Positions 45,546 to 54,717 of a DNA stretch of 59,337 nucleotides are shown piece by piece; the stretch's first letter is position 1, and each line of letters starts with the position of its first letter. The notes below the pieces were generated by a model. The model made no database searches and was not told where the DNA came from. It was given only the letters and a program-made list of their open reading frames with translations. Source of the DNA: Bacteriovoracaceae bacterium (GTDB lineage: Bacteria; Bdellovibrionota; Bacteriovoracia; Bacteriovoracales; Bacteriovoracaceae); contig JABGXW010000080.1 in assembly GCA_018675575.1 (NCBI GenBank), positions 1-59,337 on the forward strand, read 5' to 3'. The translations under genes were made by a program, and so were the position numbers.

Positions 45546-45584
45546 TAATCTATTTATAATAGCTGATATTTTTTAGGGATATAT

Positions 45585-46256
45585 ATGAAAATAATGGGTC
45601 ATAGGGGAGCTAAAAACGAATCTCCAGAAAACACACTTAAATCAATTCAAACTGCTATCGATGCCGGAGTAGAATCTGTTGAAATAGATATTCATCTTTC
45701 TAAGGATGATCAAATAATGGTGATTCACGACAATACAATAGATCGAACTACCAATGGATCAGGAAAAATCTTGTCTATGACTTTGTTAGAGCTAAAAGAG
45801 TTCGATGCTGGTGAAGGTGAGCAGATACCTACATTGAAAGAGGTAATTAAATTAGTCAGAGGCAAGGTGCTTTTATTTATAGAAATAAAAGCAGATGACT
45901 GTGAAGAGAAAGTGGTTAATATTTTAAAAGAAGAAGATTTATCTCAGTTTATCATTAAAAGTTTTAACCATCGATACTTACAGAAAGTTAAATCATTAAA
46001 TTCTAACCTAAGAACTGCTGTTTTAATACACGCCTTGCCTGTTGATCCGGTTCAACTCGTTCGTGCTTGCGAAGGTGATATTTTGTCTATTTCTCTAGGC
46101 TTTTTAGATAAAGAATTGGTCGATCTTTGTCATAAAGATAATGTTGAAGTTTGTGCTTGGAACTGTAATGATATAGATAAACTGTCTATAATAAGTGCCA
46201 CAGGAGTCGATTACCTTGGAACAGATATACCGTCTATTATTTGTGCAGGTCTTTAA
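45585..46256 (+). CDS. ugpQ: Glycerophosphodiester phosphodiesterase
   Basis: 223 aa GDPD TIM barrel without signal peptide, so probably cytoplasmic (UgpQ-like). MGHRGAKNESPENT carries the catalytic His and Arg, VEIDIHLSKDDQIMVIHD the metal-binding Glu/Asp and second His, and LFIEIKA the next acid. It releases glycerol-3-phosphate from phospholipid head-group diesters. AGGGA lies upstream of the ATG, after an unusual leader with several hairpins. Confidence 0.9.
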   Translation: MKIMGHRGAKNESPENTLKSIQTAIDAGVESVEIDIHLSKDDQIMVIHDNTIDRTTNGSGKILSMTLLELKEFDAGEGEQIPTLKEVIKLVRGKVLLFIEIKADDCEEKVVNILKEEDLSQFIIKSFNHRYLQKVKSLNSNLRTAVLIHALPVDPVQLVRACEGDILSISLGFLDKELVDLCHKDNVEVCAWNCNDIDKLSIISATGVDYLGTDIPSIICAGL

Positions 46257-46267
46257 GTCAATCTGAG

Positions 46268-46294
46268 TAAAAAAGAGGATCCATTCGGATCCTC
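46268..46294 (-). terminator. Terminator of the nrdB-nrdA transcript
   Basis: GAGGATCC (46275-46282) and GGATCCTC (46287-46294) with loop ATTC form a perfect 8-bp stem followed on the minus strand by TTTTTTA. On the plus strand it lies 18 bases past the ugpQ stop and may also slow that transcript. Confidence 0.88.
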
Positions 46295-46335
46295 AAGTTT
46301 TACGGGTCTTTAAAAACTAATGTCTGGTTCCCTCC

Positions 46336-48696
46336 TTAGGCCCCACACATTACGCAATCATCAGGATTCTCAATTGAACAGACCATTGCAGCTTGTGCTT
46401 CTTCTATATTTGCTTTTTCTTTTATATTTTTATCAACAGTGAACTGGACTGCATTAACAGCAGCTCTTGTTCTTAAATAATACATTCCTGTTTTAAGCCC
46501 GGCCTTCCATGCATAAAAGTGCATTGAGGAAAGCTTGCCGAAGTTAGGCTCTTCCATGTGTATATTCAAAGATTGTCCCTGGTCAATATAAGGAGCACGT
46601 CCTTGTGATAAATTAATCACTGCCTTTTGGCTAATTTCCCAAACAATTTTATATAACTTCTTTAGATCGTCAGGAATGCTATTGATACTTTGGACTGATC
46701 CATTATTTGCAATAATTTGATTTCGCATGTTTTCGTCCCAAAGACCAAGTTTGATTAAATCATTTACTAGAAATTGATTTACAACAGCAAATTCACCCGA
46801 AAGAACACGTCTTACATAAATATTAGAAGTGATTGGTTCAAAACATTCTGTATTACCAAGTATTTGACTGGTTGATGCCGTTGGCATTGGAGCTACTAAT
46901 AAAGAGTTTCGAAGTCCATGTTTCTTGATATTTGCTTTTAGTTTTTTCCAATCCCAGTATTTACCTGATGGTGTGACTCCCCACATATCAAACTGAAGGA
47001 TTCCTTGAGATGCTGGAGATCCTTTATAAGTTTCGTAGGTCCCTTCTAACTTGGCAGCATCCATGGAGGCAGTTAATGAAGCAAAGTAAATTGTTTCAAA
47101 AATCTGATTGTTTAACTCGAGAGCTTCAGCAGATTCAAATGGGTATCTCATTAAAAAGAATGTGTCTGCTAAACCTTGAACGCCAAGTCCTATCGGTCGA
47201 TGTCTAAGATTTGAATTTTTAGCTTCTGGAACAGGGTAATAATTAATATCAATAATTCTATTTAAGTTTTTTGTCATTCTATAAACAACGCTATAAAGTT
47301 TTTTATGGTCGTAAACACCTTTTTCAATATCTACAAACCTATTTAAAGCAACTGAAGCAAGATTACATACAGCTACTTCATCTGGCGCTGTGTATTCCAT
47401 TATTTCAGTACATAGGTTCGAAGACTTAATAGTTCCAAGGTTTTTTTGATTCGACTTTTCATTTATAGAATCTTTATAAAGCATATATGGTGAGCCTGTC
47501 TCAATTTGACTCTCAAGAATAGCAAACCAGAGGTCCTGTGCACGTATGACTTTTTTAGCAAGACCTTTTTCTTCATAATTAGTATAAAGCTTTTCGAATT
47601 CAGCACCGTAACAATCTGACATGCCAGGTGCCTCATGTGGACAGAATAATGACCACATACCGTCCTCTTCAACACGCTTCATAAAAAGGTCACAAATCCA
47701 AAGAGCATAAAAAAGATCTCGCGCTCTTTGATCTTCTTGGCCAATATTTTTCTTCATTTCTAAGAAATCAAAAATATCAGCATGCCAAGGTTCAAGATAG
47801 ACCGCAAAAGCGCCTTTTCTTTTTCCACCACCTTGATCAACATACCTTGCGGTGTCGTTAAAAACTTTTAGCATTGGAACAATTCCATTTGACGTTCCGT
47901 TTGTGCCTTTTATGAAAGATCCTTTTGCCCGGACATTATGAATATTTAATCCAATTCCACCAGCTGATTGTGAAATAAGTGCAGTATCTCTTAATGTGTC
48001 GTAAATACCTTCAATAGAGTCATCTTTCATATGAAGTAAAAAACATGAAGACAATTGGGGTTTGTTAGTACCTGAATTGAAAAGGGTTGGAGAGGCATGA
48101 GTAAAATATTTTTCACTCATGAGATCATAAGTTTCAATTGCAGCATCAATGTCATTCATGTGCATACCAACTGCAACCCTTAGAAGCATTTGACCAGGTC
48201 TTTCAACGATCTTACCATCAATTTTTAATAAATATGATTTCTCTAAAGTTTTGAACCCAAAATAATCATAATTAAAATCTCTTTTATCCACGATTGTTTT
48301 ATCGAATAATTCAGCATTAGCAACAACAGTATCATGTAACTCTTTTGAAACAAGTGGTGAATGCTCACCCGTTATCTTGTTAACATAATTATACATAACT
48401 TTAATATTTTCAGAGAAACAACCTCTTGTTGCTTTATGAAGATTAGATACAGCTATTCTTCCTGCTAACTTTGAAAAGTCTGGGTGTTGTGTTGATAAAT
48501 ATGCAGCAGTCTCTGCAGCTAGTTTATCTAGCTCTTCTGTTGTGATTCCATCATAAATTCCTTTAATCACTTTTTGAGAAATTATTACAGAGTCTACAAG
48601 TTTGGGATTTAAATCAAAGGTCAACCTGTCGATTCGTTCCGTAATCTTGTCAAATTTAATTGGTTCTTTTTCTCCACTTCTTGTGATGACATACAT
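46336..48696 (-). CDS. nrdA: Class Ia ribonucleotide reductase, alpha subunit
   Basis: 786 aa. The N-terminal ATP-cone ([20 protein letters not shown]) is followed by the reductase barrel with SSCFLLHM and [10 protein letters not shown] (active-site Cys region), LCTEIMEYT and the thiyl-radical-loop residues. The C-terminal CVMCGA provides the redox-active Cys pair. The sequence is closer in style to eukaryotic RNR1 than to E. coli NrdA (761 aa). It makes deoxyribonucleotides with NrdB. AGAGGAG precedes the ATG, 14 bases after the nrdB stop. Confidence 0.95.
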   Translation of the reverse strand: MYVITRSGEKEPIKFDKITERIDRLTFDLNPKLVDSVIISQKVIKGIYDGITTEELDKLAAETAAYLSTQHPDFSKLAGRIAVSNLHKATRGCFSENIKVMYNYVNKITGEHSPLVSKELHDTVVANAELFDKTIVDKRDFNYDYFGFKTLEKSYLLKIDGKIVERPGQMLLRVAVGMHMNDIDAAIETYDLMSEKYFTHASPTLFNSGTNKPQLSSCFLLHMKDDSIEGIYDTLRDTALISQSAGGIGLNIHNVRAKGSFIKGTNGTSNGIVPMLKVFNDTARYVDQGGGKRKGAFAVYLEPWHADIFDFLEMKKNIGQEDQRARDLFYALWICDLFMKRVEEDGMWSLFCPHEAPGMSDCYGAEFEKLYTNYEEKGLAKKVIRAQDLWFAILESQIETGSPYMLYKDSINEKSNQKNLGTIKSSNLCTEIMEYTAPDEVAVCNLASVALNRFVDIEKGVYDHKKLYSVVYRMTKNLNRIIDINYYPVPEAKNSNLRHRPIGLGVQGLADTFFLMRYPFESAEALELNNQIFETIYFASLTASMDAAKLEGTYETYKGSPASQGILQFDMWGVTPSGKYWDWKKLKANIKKHGLRNSLLVAPMPTASTSQILGNTECFEPITSNIYVRRVLSGEFAVVNQFLVNDLIKLGLWDENMRNQIIANNGSVQSINSIPDDLKKLYKIVWEISQKAVINLSQGRAPYIDQGQSLNIHMEEPNFGKLSSMHFYAWKAGLKTGMYYLRTRAAVNAVQFTVDKNIKEKANIEEAQAAMVCSIENPDDCVMCGA

Positions 48697-48710
48697 GCTC
48701 TCAGCTCCTC

Positions 48711-49679
48711 TTAGAATTCTGCGTCTAATGTAAATTTTTGTGTGTTTTTGTTGCCCATAACGCCTGACTTTTGATATTCAGAAACTCTTTTTTCAAAGAA
48801 GTTTGTTTTACCTTCAAGGGATATAAGCTCCATCCACTCAAAAGGATTAACTGCATTGTATTGTTTGTGGCAACCCAGTCTAGTAAGCCAATGATCAGCT
48901 ACAAACTCAATATATTGTTTCATGAGTGTTGCATTCATTCCAATGAGCGAAACAGGCAATGCTTCAGTGATGAATTCTTTTTCAATTTCTACTGCTTCTG
49001 TGATGATTTGATTAATGACGTTTGTGTCTAATTTTTCATCAGGTCCTAGCATATCGTGAATTAGGCATGCGAATTCACAATGGAGTCCTTCATCTCTTGA
49101 AATGAATTCATTGCTAGTACAAAGGCCTGGCATAAGGCCTCGTTTTTTAAGCCAATAAATTGAACAAAATGATCCTGAAAAGAAAATCCCTTCTACCGCA
49201 GCGAAAGCAATTAATCGATGAGCAAAAGATTTTTTAGAGTTAATCCAATTCATGGCCCAACGAGCTTTTTTTTCTACTAATGGTAAATGTTGAATAGCAT
49301 TAAAGAGTTTGTTTTTTTCGGTGGTATCTTTCACATATGTATCGATTAATAATGAGTACATTTCTGAATGGACATTTTCCATTGCGATTTGAAATCCATA
49401 GAAACATCTTGCCTCTGGAATTTGTACTTCATTGTAAAATCTCTGGGCCAGGTTTTCATTAACTATTCCATCACTGGCCGCAAAGAAAGCAAGTACATGA
49501 GTTATGAAGTGCTTCTCATTTTCGTTAAGCCTTTCCCAGTCGGCTAGGTCTGCGAATAGGTCTATTTCTTCAACAGTCCAAAAAACTGCCATATGTTGTT
49601 TATACATGTCCCAAATCGCTTGGTACTCAATTGGGAATACAACAAATCTACTTGGGTTTGGTGCTAAAATGGGATCCAT
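48711..49679 (-). CDS. nrdB: Class Ia ribonucleotide reductase, beta subunit
   Basis: 322 aa di-iron protein. [20 protein letters not shown] contains the radical Tyr region and iron ligands and is almost the eukaryotic R2 sequence. The early [19 protein letters not shown] and [12 protein letters not shown] match the first ligand helices, and [19 protein letters not shown] the later core. The C-terminal tail ([12 protein letters not shown]) should dock on NrdA. AGGAGA precedes the ATG. A TATAAT box lies at 49723-49718 without a good -35. The order nrdB then nrdA is opposite to E. coli. Confidence 0.95.
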   Translation of the reverse strand: MDPILAPNPSRFVVFPIEYQAIWDMYKQHMAVFWTVEEIDLFADLADWERLNENEKHFITHVLAFFAASDGIVNENLAQRFYNEVQIPEARCFYGFQIAMENVHSEMYSLLIDTYVKDTTEKNKLFNAIQHLPLVEKKARWAMNWINSKKSFAHRLIAFAAVEGIFFSGSFCSIYWLKKRGLMPGLCTSNEFISRDEGLHCEFACLIHDMLGPDEKLDTNVINQIITEAVEIEKEFITEALPVSLIGMNATLMKQYIEFVADHWLTRLGCHKQYNAVNPFEWMELISLEGKTNFFEKRVSEYQKSGVMGNKNTQKFTLDAEF

Positions 49680-50073
49680 AAGATTCTCTCCTAAAATTTT
49701 AAATTTACTTAAGCGTAATTATAGGTTGAGAAGTCCCTAGATCTTCCGAAGATTTTTTTAAACTTGGTCATCTAGATCGTGTGTGATCGTGTGTAGAATG
49801 TCCGAAATTTTAAAGTGACTGTGTGTCTGTCCCTATATAAATAGAGTAAGGGAACACTTAATTTCTGACAATAATAAACTTGTTATGTAATGGTTGTTGA
49901 GTGACTAATAATTAGATGAATATTTTTTTAACACTAATCTTAAAAGTCATTAAACGTTTGGCTGAGATAGATTCAAGCGATTATTTGAAAACAACTTCAA
50001 TAAATATACTGAATCTTATACTTTCTTACTTTTGTTTTTACTGCGATGCGCGCGCCCCTGACGCTCCGAGTTT
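49680..50073. other. Long non-coding region upstream of nrdB
   Basis: 394 bases with no convincing gene. On the minus strand it contains TATAAT at 49723-49718 (a possible proximal nrdB -10) and a candidate TTGTCA-N17-TACTCT promoter in the 49870s-49840s. On the plus strand a short 5-bp stem with T-run (GATCTTCCGAAGATTTTTTT) lies at 49740-49759. If transcription starts near the NrdR-like boxes, this would be a leader of about 380 bases. I see no recognisable riboswitch in it. Confidence 0.5.
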
Positions 50074-50122
50074 ATACCATATATAGTTACAGCGACTCGT
50101 CAAACTCTACTAGATATAGTGT
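50074..50122 (-). promoter_or_regulatory. Tandem NrdR-box-like sites upstream of nrdBA
   Basis: Two 16-base near-palindromes, 50074-50089 (core CCATATATAG) and 50107-50122 (core CTAGATATAGTGT), match 12 and 13 of 16 positions of the published NrdR-box consensus. Their centres are 33 bases apart, close to the three-turn spacing typical of NrdR pairs. Between and overlapping them on the minus strand is a TTGACG with TATATG/TATGGT-like -10 sequences. NrdR represses ribonucleotide reductase operons, so the site suits nrdBA, though it is 395 bases upstream of the start codon. Confidence 0.5.
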
Positions 50123-50158
50123 CTCTTCGGCGCAACCACCTCTCTAGTAACCAAATAA

Positions 50159-50389
50159 ATAGCTGATGATGATATGGCAAGCACCACATGGGAACCAAGC
50201 AATCCTTCTTTTGGTATCGCAGAGGGGATAGGGGGATATAGATCGGGTATCTCAGTTGCTGGCAATATTGCATTAAGAGGTGGTCATTCTAGCTCAGGCA
50301 TAAATGGAGGGATTTATTCTCTAGACCTCAGCAAAGACGGCACTCATTGGAACTTGTATACGTCGTTTCGTTGTGTCTTTCGTCCTTAA
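50159..50389 (+). pseudogene. C-terminal remnant of an FGE-sulfatase/SUMF-like protein
   Basis: A frame open from the TAA at 50156 encodes about 76 residues. The ALRGGHSSSGINGGIYSLDL segment and the end TSFRCVFRP match the last RGGSW...GFRcv part of formylglycine-generating-enzyme-like (SUMF) domains. ATG 50174 has no Shine-Dalgarno, and a whole SUMF domain would need some 200 more residues upstream, where only stops are seen. I read it as a truncated gene copy. Confidence 0.5.
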
Positions 50390-50551
50390 ACTTTAGGCAA
50401 CATTCAAATCAACGTAGAAACAACGGTACTTGTAACAAATTTGAAAAATTAAGTTCAGCTTTGACCTCAATAATAAATTTATAACTATCTAAGATCTCTC
50501 GTAGCGCTACAAGTAGTCTGTAGCTTCGATATAATGGGAAGGCCTCAAAAT

Positions 50552-51661
50552 TTACGCCAATTGGAGACCGTTTAGCGCCATTTTCCAATCTTCTAAGTCA
50601 GATTTAAGTTCTATTTGGAGTACGTTGATTCTACGTTTAATTTCTTCTGTATCGGGACCATGCTTTTTAAGCTGTTTTTTTAATTCTGCAATTCTCAAAA
50701 TACAAATATCTATTACTTCTTTTGCTTTCTCTATTTGCTTGTATTGAATAGAGTCTATCGGCAGGCAAACCTTTGCGTTTTGTTCTTGCATATTTATTTT
50801 GGCCTTAAGTATGGACTCATCTGGTGTTCTTATAAGATCGTAAGAAAGTCCAAAATAGGATAGCGATCTGATTAGCCATTTTGTTGGGTCAAATTGATAG
50901 AAATACACTCCATTTCTGTAATCGGTTTGAAAAAAATGATGGAAATTGTGATATCCCTCACCGTAAGAAAAAAGTGCCATTATTGGGCTGTCTTTTGCTG
51001 TATTAGTATCAGTATACGTTTGATAACCGATAATGTGGCAAAGAGAATTAATAAAAAATGTACAGTGATGAACAAAGACTATTCGTAAAACTCCAGCTAA
51101 TGCGAGTCCTCCAATTGGAGAACCCATGTAAAATCCATAAGCAAGAGGAAGACAAAAACCAACTAAGATTGACAATGCTAAATAATACTTATCTTGCCAT
51201 ATAATAAGTTTGTCGGTTTTCATTTCACCACCAAACCTCTTAACGTAATCTGTAGGCTCTTTTTTCATAACCCAGCCCATATGCGCCCAGAAGAATCCTT
51301 TATTAATATCATAAGGATCAAGTTCATGATCACAATGACTATGATGTCTTCTATGGTCACTACACCATTTTAATGCTGAATTTTGAAAAGCTCCAGCACC
51401 AAAAATGAGAAATAAAAACTTAATTATTGGATTTGCCTTGTATGACCGATGAGAAATGAGCCGATGATACCCGGCAGTAATAGATAGTCCACATAGAAAA
51501 TAGAAAAATACAGCTCCATATAAAAGGTTAGGATCAAATCCTTCATATCTGATATGCAGTATTAAAAGTATAATCCCTGATACAGGAGTAAGCGTAAGGA
51601 AGAGACTATTTACCCAGTCAGTTTTAAGTTCTTTCGTTTTATCAGTGTTGTTGTTTTTCAA
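50552..51661 (-). CDS. Acyl-CoA/acyl-lipid fatty-acid desaturase (delta-9 type)
   Basis: 369 aa integral membrane di-iron enzyme. The three His boxes are AGYHRLISHRS, SDHRRHHSHCDHE and GEGYHNFHHFFQTDYRNG. Four hydrophobic segments match the family (TPVSGIILLILHI, LYGAVFFYFLCGLSI, IKFLFLIFGAGAF, YLALSILVGFCLPLAYGF). It inserts a cis double bond into saturated acyl chains. A helical C-terminal 90 residues (KEVIDICILRIAELKKQLKK) replaces the cytochrome b5 domain of yeast Ole1. The start is TTG 51661, because no ATG is available before the first helix. Confidence 0.9.
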   Translation of the reverse strand: MKNNNTDKTKELKTDWVNSLFLTLTPVSGIILLILHIRYEGFDPNLLYGAVFFYFLCGLSITAGYHRLISHRSYKANPIIKFLFLIFGAGAFQNSALKWCSDHRRHHSHCDHELDPYDINKGFFWAHMGWVMKKEPTDYVKRFGGEMKTDKLIIWQDKYYLALSILVGFCLPLAYGFYMGSPIGGLALAGVLRIVFVHHCTFFINSLCHIIGYQTYTDTNTAKDSPIMALFSYGEGYHNFHHFFQTDYRNGVYFYQFDPTKWLIRSLSYFGLSYDLIRTPDESILKAKINMQEQNAKVCLPIDSIQYKQIEKAKEVIDICILRIAELKKQLKKHGPDTEEIKRRINVLQIELKSDLEDWKMALNGLQLA

Positions 51662-51841
51662 GTTATGACTCTCAGTTTAAATTTATAATTTAACATTAGC
51701 ATGAAGAATATTTTATCTATGTAAAACAACTGTAAAACAAAAGTAAAAGAAATGTCTTACCAACAAGTTTTGCATATAGAAGAATATATTTATTACCACT
51801 AAAAAGTTAAAAACTTTTATAAATTTAGACTTGTATTATGA

Positions 51842-53020
51842 TTAATAGCTGTGAAAATTTTGCATACATTGAAATAAAGTACTTCCTAAATGGACAGAAG
51901 AAGAAATATTGTGATTGATCAAATAATAATCTTTATTTGCAATAAGGTCTTCTACGTTTTTTTCCAGATCTAATTCTTGAAGAAAAAAATATCTTCCTAA
52001 TGATTGACCCTTTTTTATAAAATCACCAGGTGAAAAATGGTATTCAAATAGACCCCCGTAAGGAGCATAAAGTGAGCAGTAATCTTTTAATAGACACCAT
52101 ATTTGCTTTTGTGGCCTTTGCATTAAATCTGCAAATGTTACAGGGAGATTCTCAATTACTCCGCGACTAACTAGGTAGTCGGCAATCCTTAATGCTTGTC
52201 TTTTTGCGTTTGGAGAGGAGATAAGCTCTTCATTACCTAATTCAAGAGTATAAGCTTCAAAATCACAATGAAACTGCCTTTCTTTTGAAATTAATGCGTC
52301 TTGAAGACCAAGCCAAGGTGCAAAACAGGCCTCATCCATTGCTCCGGCAAACTTATTAGGGATGATGAGATTAAATGGAAAATTTAAATCCTTTGCAAGT
52401 TGCTGCTGATACTTCGCAGCGTAAATATAGTCTGTTGCGCATGGACCTGTATGTAGATCGAGTACAATGTCTGCATCAGCGGCGAGCGCTTGATAGGTTA
52501 AGTTTGGAAGTTTATTTAGGGAAGGCCCTCTTTTGGTAACGATATTACTTCTATAGTTTGTAAGAGCTTTTTTTAATTCTATTTTAAAATTTTGTCGTAT
52601 TGACTCATCGTCTAGTGAAGAATTGCTAGCACAAAAACTGTCTAGATCAAGTCCTGTAAGTTCTTTTTTTTCAGTGATGATATCGGTGTAGTTTCGATTC
52701 CAGTTGTCACCAGTTATTGGGTTGAAGCGTCCTTGAGTACTTTGACCATTTTTTTGATTAGTTGCTAAAGGATTGGCGAGGGGAACCATGGTAATCTTTC
52801 CTAAAACTTTTACCTGTCTCAAAATTTGGTGAAGTTCATAAATAACAAGATTTCCCTGAAGCTCTGCACCATGAACAGATGCCTGTATGTAAACGGACTT
52901 AACCTTCGACTGTGAAGCATCATCATTAAAGTAATGATAGGCATTTATGTCTAAAAAATGCCCAGAAGGAAGCTGGTGAATATTTTGTGTTTGTTTTTTG
53001 AACGTATTTATAATAACCAC
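51842..53020 (-). CDS. Succinylglutamate desuccinylase/aspartoacylase-family metallohydrolase
   Basis: 392 aa zinc carboxypeptidase-fold enzyme. Zinc ligands are His and Glu in QASVHGAELQGN and His in DIVLDLHTGPCA. FEAYTLELGNEEL near residue 265 gives the conserved catalytic Glu. The C-terminal 100 residues form a beta-rich (biotinyl-like) domain with the FSPGDFIKKGQSLGRYF pattern. Such enzymes cleave N-acyl amino acids or peptides; the substrate cannot be named. It starts with GTG (53020) without a Shine-Dalgarno. It lies just downstream of dapD, so a link to acylated DAP intermediates is conceivable but speculative. Confidence 0.8.
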   Translation of the reverse strand: MVIINTFKKQTQNIHQLPSGHFLDINAYHYFNDDASQSKVKSVYIQASVHGAELQGNLVIYELHQILRQVKVLGKITMVPLANPLATNQKNGQSTQGRFNPITGDNWNRNYTDIITEKKELTGLDLDSFCASNSSLDDESIRQNFKIELKKALTNYRSNIVTKRGPSLNKLPNLTYQALAADADIVLDLHTGPCATDYIYAAKYQQQLAKDLNFPFNLIIPNKFAGAMDEACFAPWLGLQDALISKERQFHCDFEAYTLELGNEELISSPNAKRQALRIADYLVSRGVIENLPVTFADLMQRPQKQIWCLLKDYCSLYAPYGGLFEYHFSPGDFIKKGQSLGRYFFLQELDLEKNVEDLIANKDYYLINHNISSSVHLGSTLFQCMQNFHSY

Positions 53021-53053
53021 TCTGATGCAGGTTTAATAGTTCTTATTACTTCT

Positions 53054-53803
53054 TTACCTTAAAAATTGTTCTAATTCTAAAGAGGCCTCAGACTTTTCGT
53101 CTCTGTACTTAACAATAAGAGCACAGTTCATAGTTAATCCCATCTCTTTGGCCCATGGTAATTTTGTTGCGTTTACAGGTCTATTGCCTGGGACAACAAC
53201 AGCATTTTCGGGAATAGGCTGACCTGGTTCTAACAGTCTTTCATTTACACAATCATAAACAGGAACACCTCTACTTAATATAACTCCAGGAGCAATGACA
53301 GCTCTTTTTAATACTTGAATTCCTTCAACAATGACAGATCCTGCACCGATAAACGCATCATCTTCAATAATAACAGGAGCAAGCCCTATGGGTTCTAATA
53401 CGCCACCGATCTGTACACCGGCACTAAGATGAACATTTTTGCCAATCTGAGCACAAGAGCCAACTAGAGCATGTGAATCTATCATGGTTCCACTATCAAC
53501 GTAGGCACCAATATTTATATACGCCGGAGGCATAATGATAACGCCCGAAGCAACATATGCCCCTCGTCTTACAGAAGTTCCGCCAGGAACCACTCGAACA
53601 CCATCACTTACAGTAAAATTACGGGGCATTATATTATGTTTATCTACGAAACCATTGGCCTCGATATTTTCACCAGCTTTAAAAGCTTCCAAAATGGCCT
53701 TTTTTACATTGGTATTAGCTTGCCAAACTCCATCAATTTTTACTGCAGATCTTAACTCTGCCGTTTCTAATTTATTTAAAACTTCTTCCCAATTTGAACC
53801 CAT
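53054..53803 (-). CDS. dapD: Tetrahydrodipicolinate N-succinyltransferase
   Basis: 249 aa left-handed beta-helix acyltransferase (E. coli 274). The N-terminal helices are short. Hexapeptide repeats run through SGVIIMPPAYINIGAYVDSG, SCAQIGKNVHLSAGVQIGG and VIIEDDAFIGAGSVIVEG, with the DapD-specific GVLEP and RPVNATKLPWAKE region. It uses succinyl-CoA in the succinylase branch of DAP/lysine synthesis. AAAGGAAA precedes the ATG. It is the last gene of the riboswitch-led lysC-dapB-dapA-dapD series. Confidence 0.95.
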   Translation of the reverse strand: MGSNWEEVLNKLETAELRSAVKIDGVWQANTNVKKAILEAFKAGENIEANGFVDKHNIMPRNFTVSDGVRVVPGGTSVRRGAYVASGVIIMPPAYINIGAYVDSGTMIDSHALVGSCAQIGKNVHLSAGVQIGGVLEPIGLAPVIIEDDAFIGAGSVIVEGIQVLKRAVIAPGVILSRGVPVYDCVNERLLEPGQPIPENAVVVPGNRPVNATKLPWAKEMGLTMNCALIVKYRDEKSEASLELEQFLR

Positions 53804-53818
53804 GATATTTTCCTTTAG

Positions 53819-54706
53819 TTATTTACTTAAAAACCATTCCGTAATATTTAGGTGTGATTTCATTAGTTTTGCTCCATCAATTTTTTCTTTATGAGTGAGA
53901 GGTGCTCGTAAGATAGGTGTTGAAATCATTCCAAGTTCTGACATTAATGCTTTTGCAGGAATAGGGTTGCTTGCCATAAAAAGAGAATTAGCAGATTCTG
54001 CCCACATAGTTTCTTGATCACCTAGTTTTCCTTCTAAGCAGTCGGAAATATATCTTTGAGTTTCCTTGGGCCAGATATTGGCACAGACAGAAACAAGTCC
54101 CTTGCATCCAATTGCAGCATAAGAAGGGCACATGGCATCGTCACCAGAGTAAACTTTTCCAGGACCCGCGGCTTCAACGTATTTAGCAAATGTCTCGGGT
54201 GAGCCTGAAGCTTCCTTGATGGCCCAAAATTGAGGATGCTTATTTAATCTTTTGACAGCAGACAGGGATAACGATGAGCCCGTTCGGCTTGGGACGTTAT
54301 ACATCATGACAGGTTTACTTGAGATATTCATAAGTTCTTTGAACCATTCATATTGGCCTTCGTCGCCAGGCTTTGCATAGAGTGGAGATACTAAGAGGTA
54401 AGCATCTATATTTTTTGTTTCAAGAAGTTCAATCCATTTTTTTGTTTCTTTTAGATTAATTCCTCCAACTCCACACATTATAGGGACTGTTAAGTTTTGT
54501 GACAAAGTAAAATCTAAGATATTGACTAACTCTTCATAATCTAAATTAAGAGCTTCCCCTGTTGAACCAAGTGTGAGAATACCGTTTCCGAAAGCTTCTT
54601 GCATTTTTAATAATGATTTTAAAGAATCGTAATCGACCTCTTCTGATTCTAGAAAAGGTGTTATGATTGCAGTCCATAAAAGGGGGGGGTCCATTTTATC
54701 CATCAT
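53819..54706 (-). CDS. dapA: 4-hydroxy-tetrahydrodipicolinate synthase
   Basis: 295 aa TIM barrel. LTLGSTGEALNLDYEE carries the pyruvate-site Thr pair, VMMYNVPSRTGS the catalytic Tyr and FWAIKEASGS the Schiff-base Lys. It condenses pyruvate with aspartate semialdehyde. GAGGAAATA precedes the ATG pair; the second ATG (54703) is an alternative. A run of eight G (coding C) at 54682-54689 sits in codons 6-9 and is a potential slippage site. dapD follows after 15 bases. Confidence 0.95.
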   Translation of the reverse strand: MMDKMDPPLLWTAIITPFLESEEVDYDSLKSLLKMQEAFGNGILTLGSTGEALNLDYEELVNILDFTLSQNLTVPIMCGVGGINLKETKKWIELLETKNIDAYLLVSPLYAKPGDEGQYEWFKELMNISSKPVMMYNVPSRTGSSLSLSAVKRLNKHPQFWAIKEASGSPETFAKYVEAAGPGKVYSGDDAMCPSYAAIGCKGLVSVCANIWPKETQRYISDCLEGKLGDQETMWAESANSLFMASNPIPAKALMSELGMISTPILRAPLTHKEKIDGAKLMKSHLNITEWFLSK

Positions 54707-54717
54707 TATTTCCTCAA

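Noticed and set aside
50428..50443. 16-base match TACTTGTAACAAATTT also found near 59289
   Set aside because: An identity of this length is expected about once by chance in an AT-rich 59 kb window, so I do not treat it as an attachment site or recombination scar.
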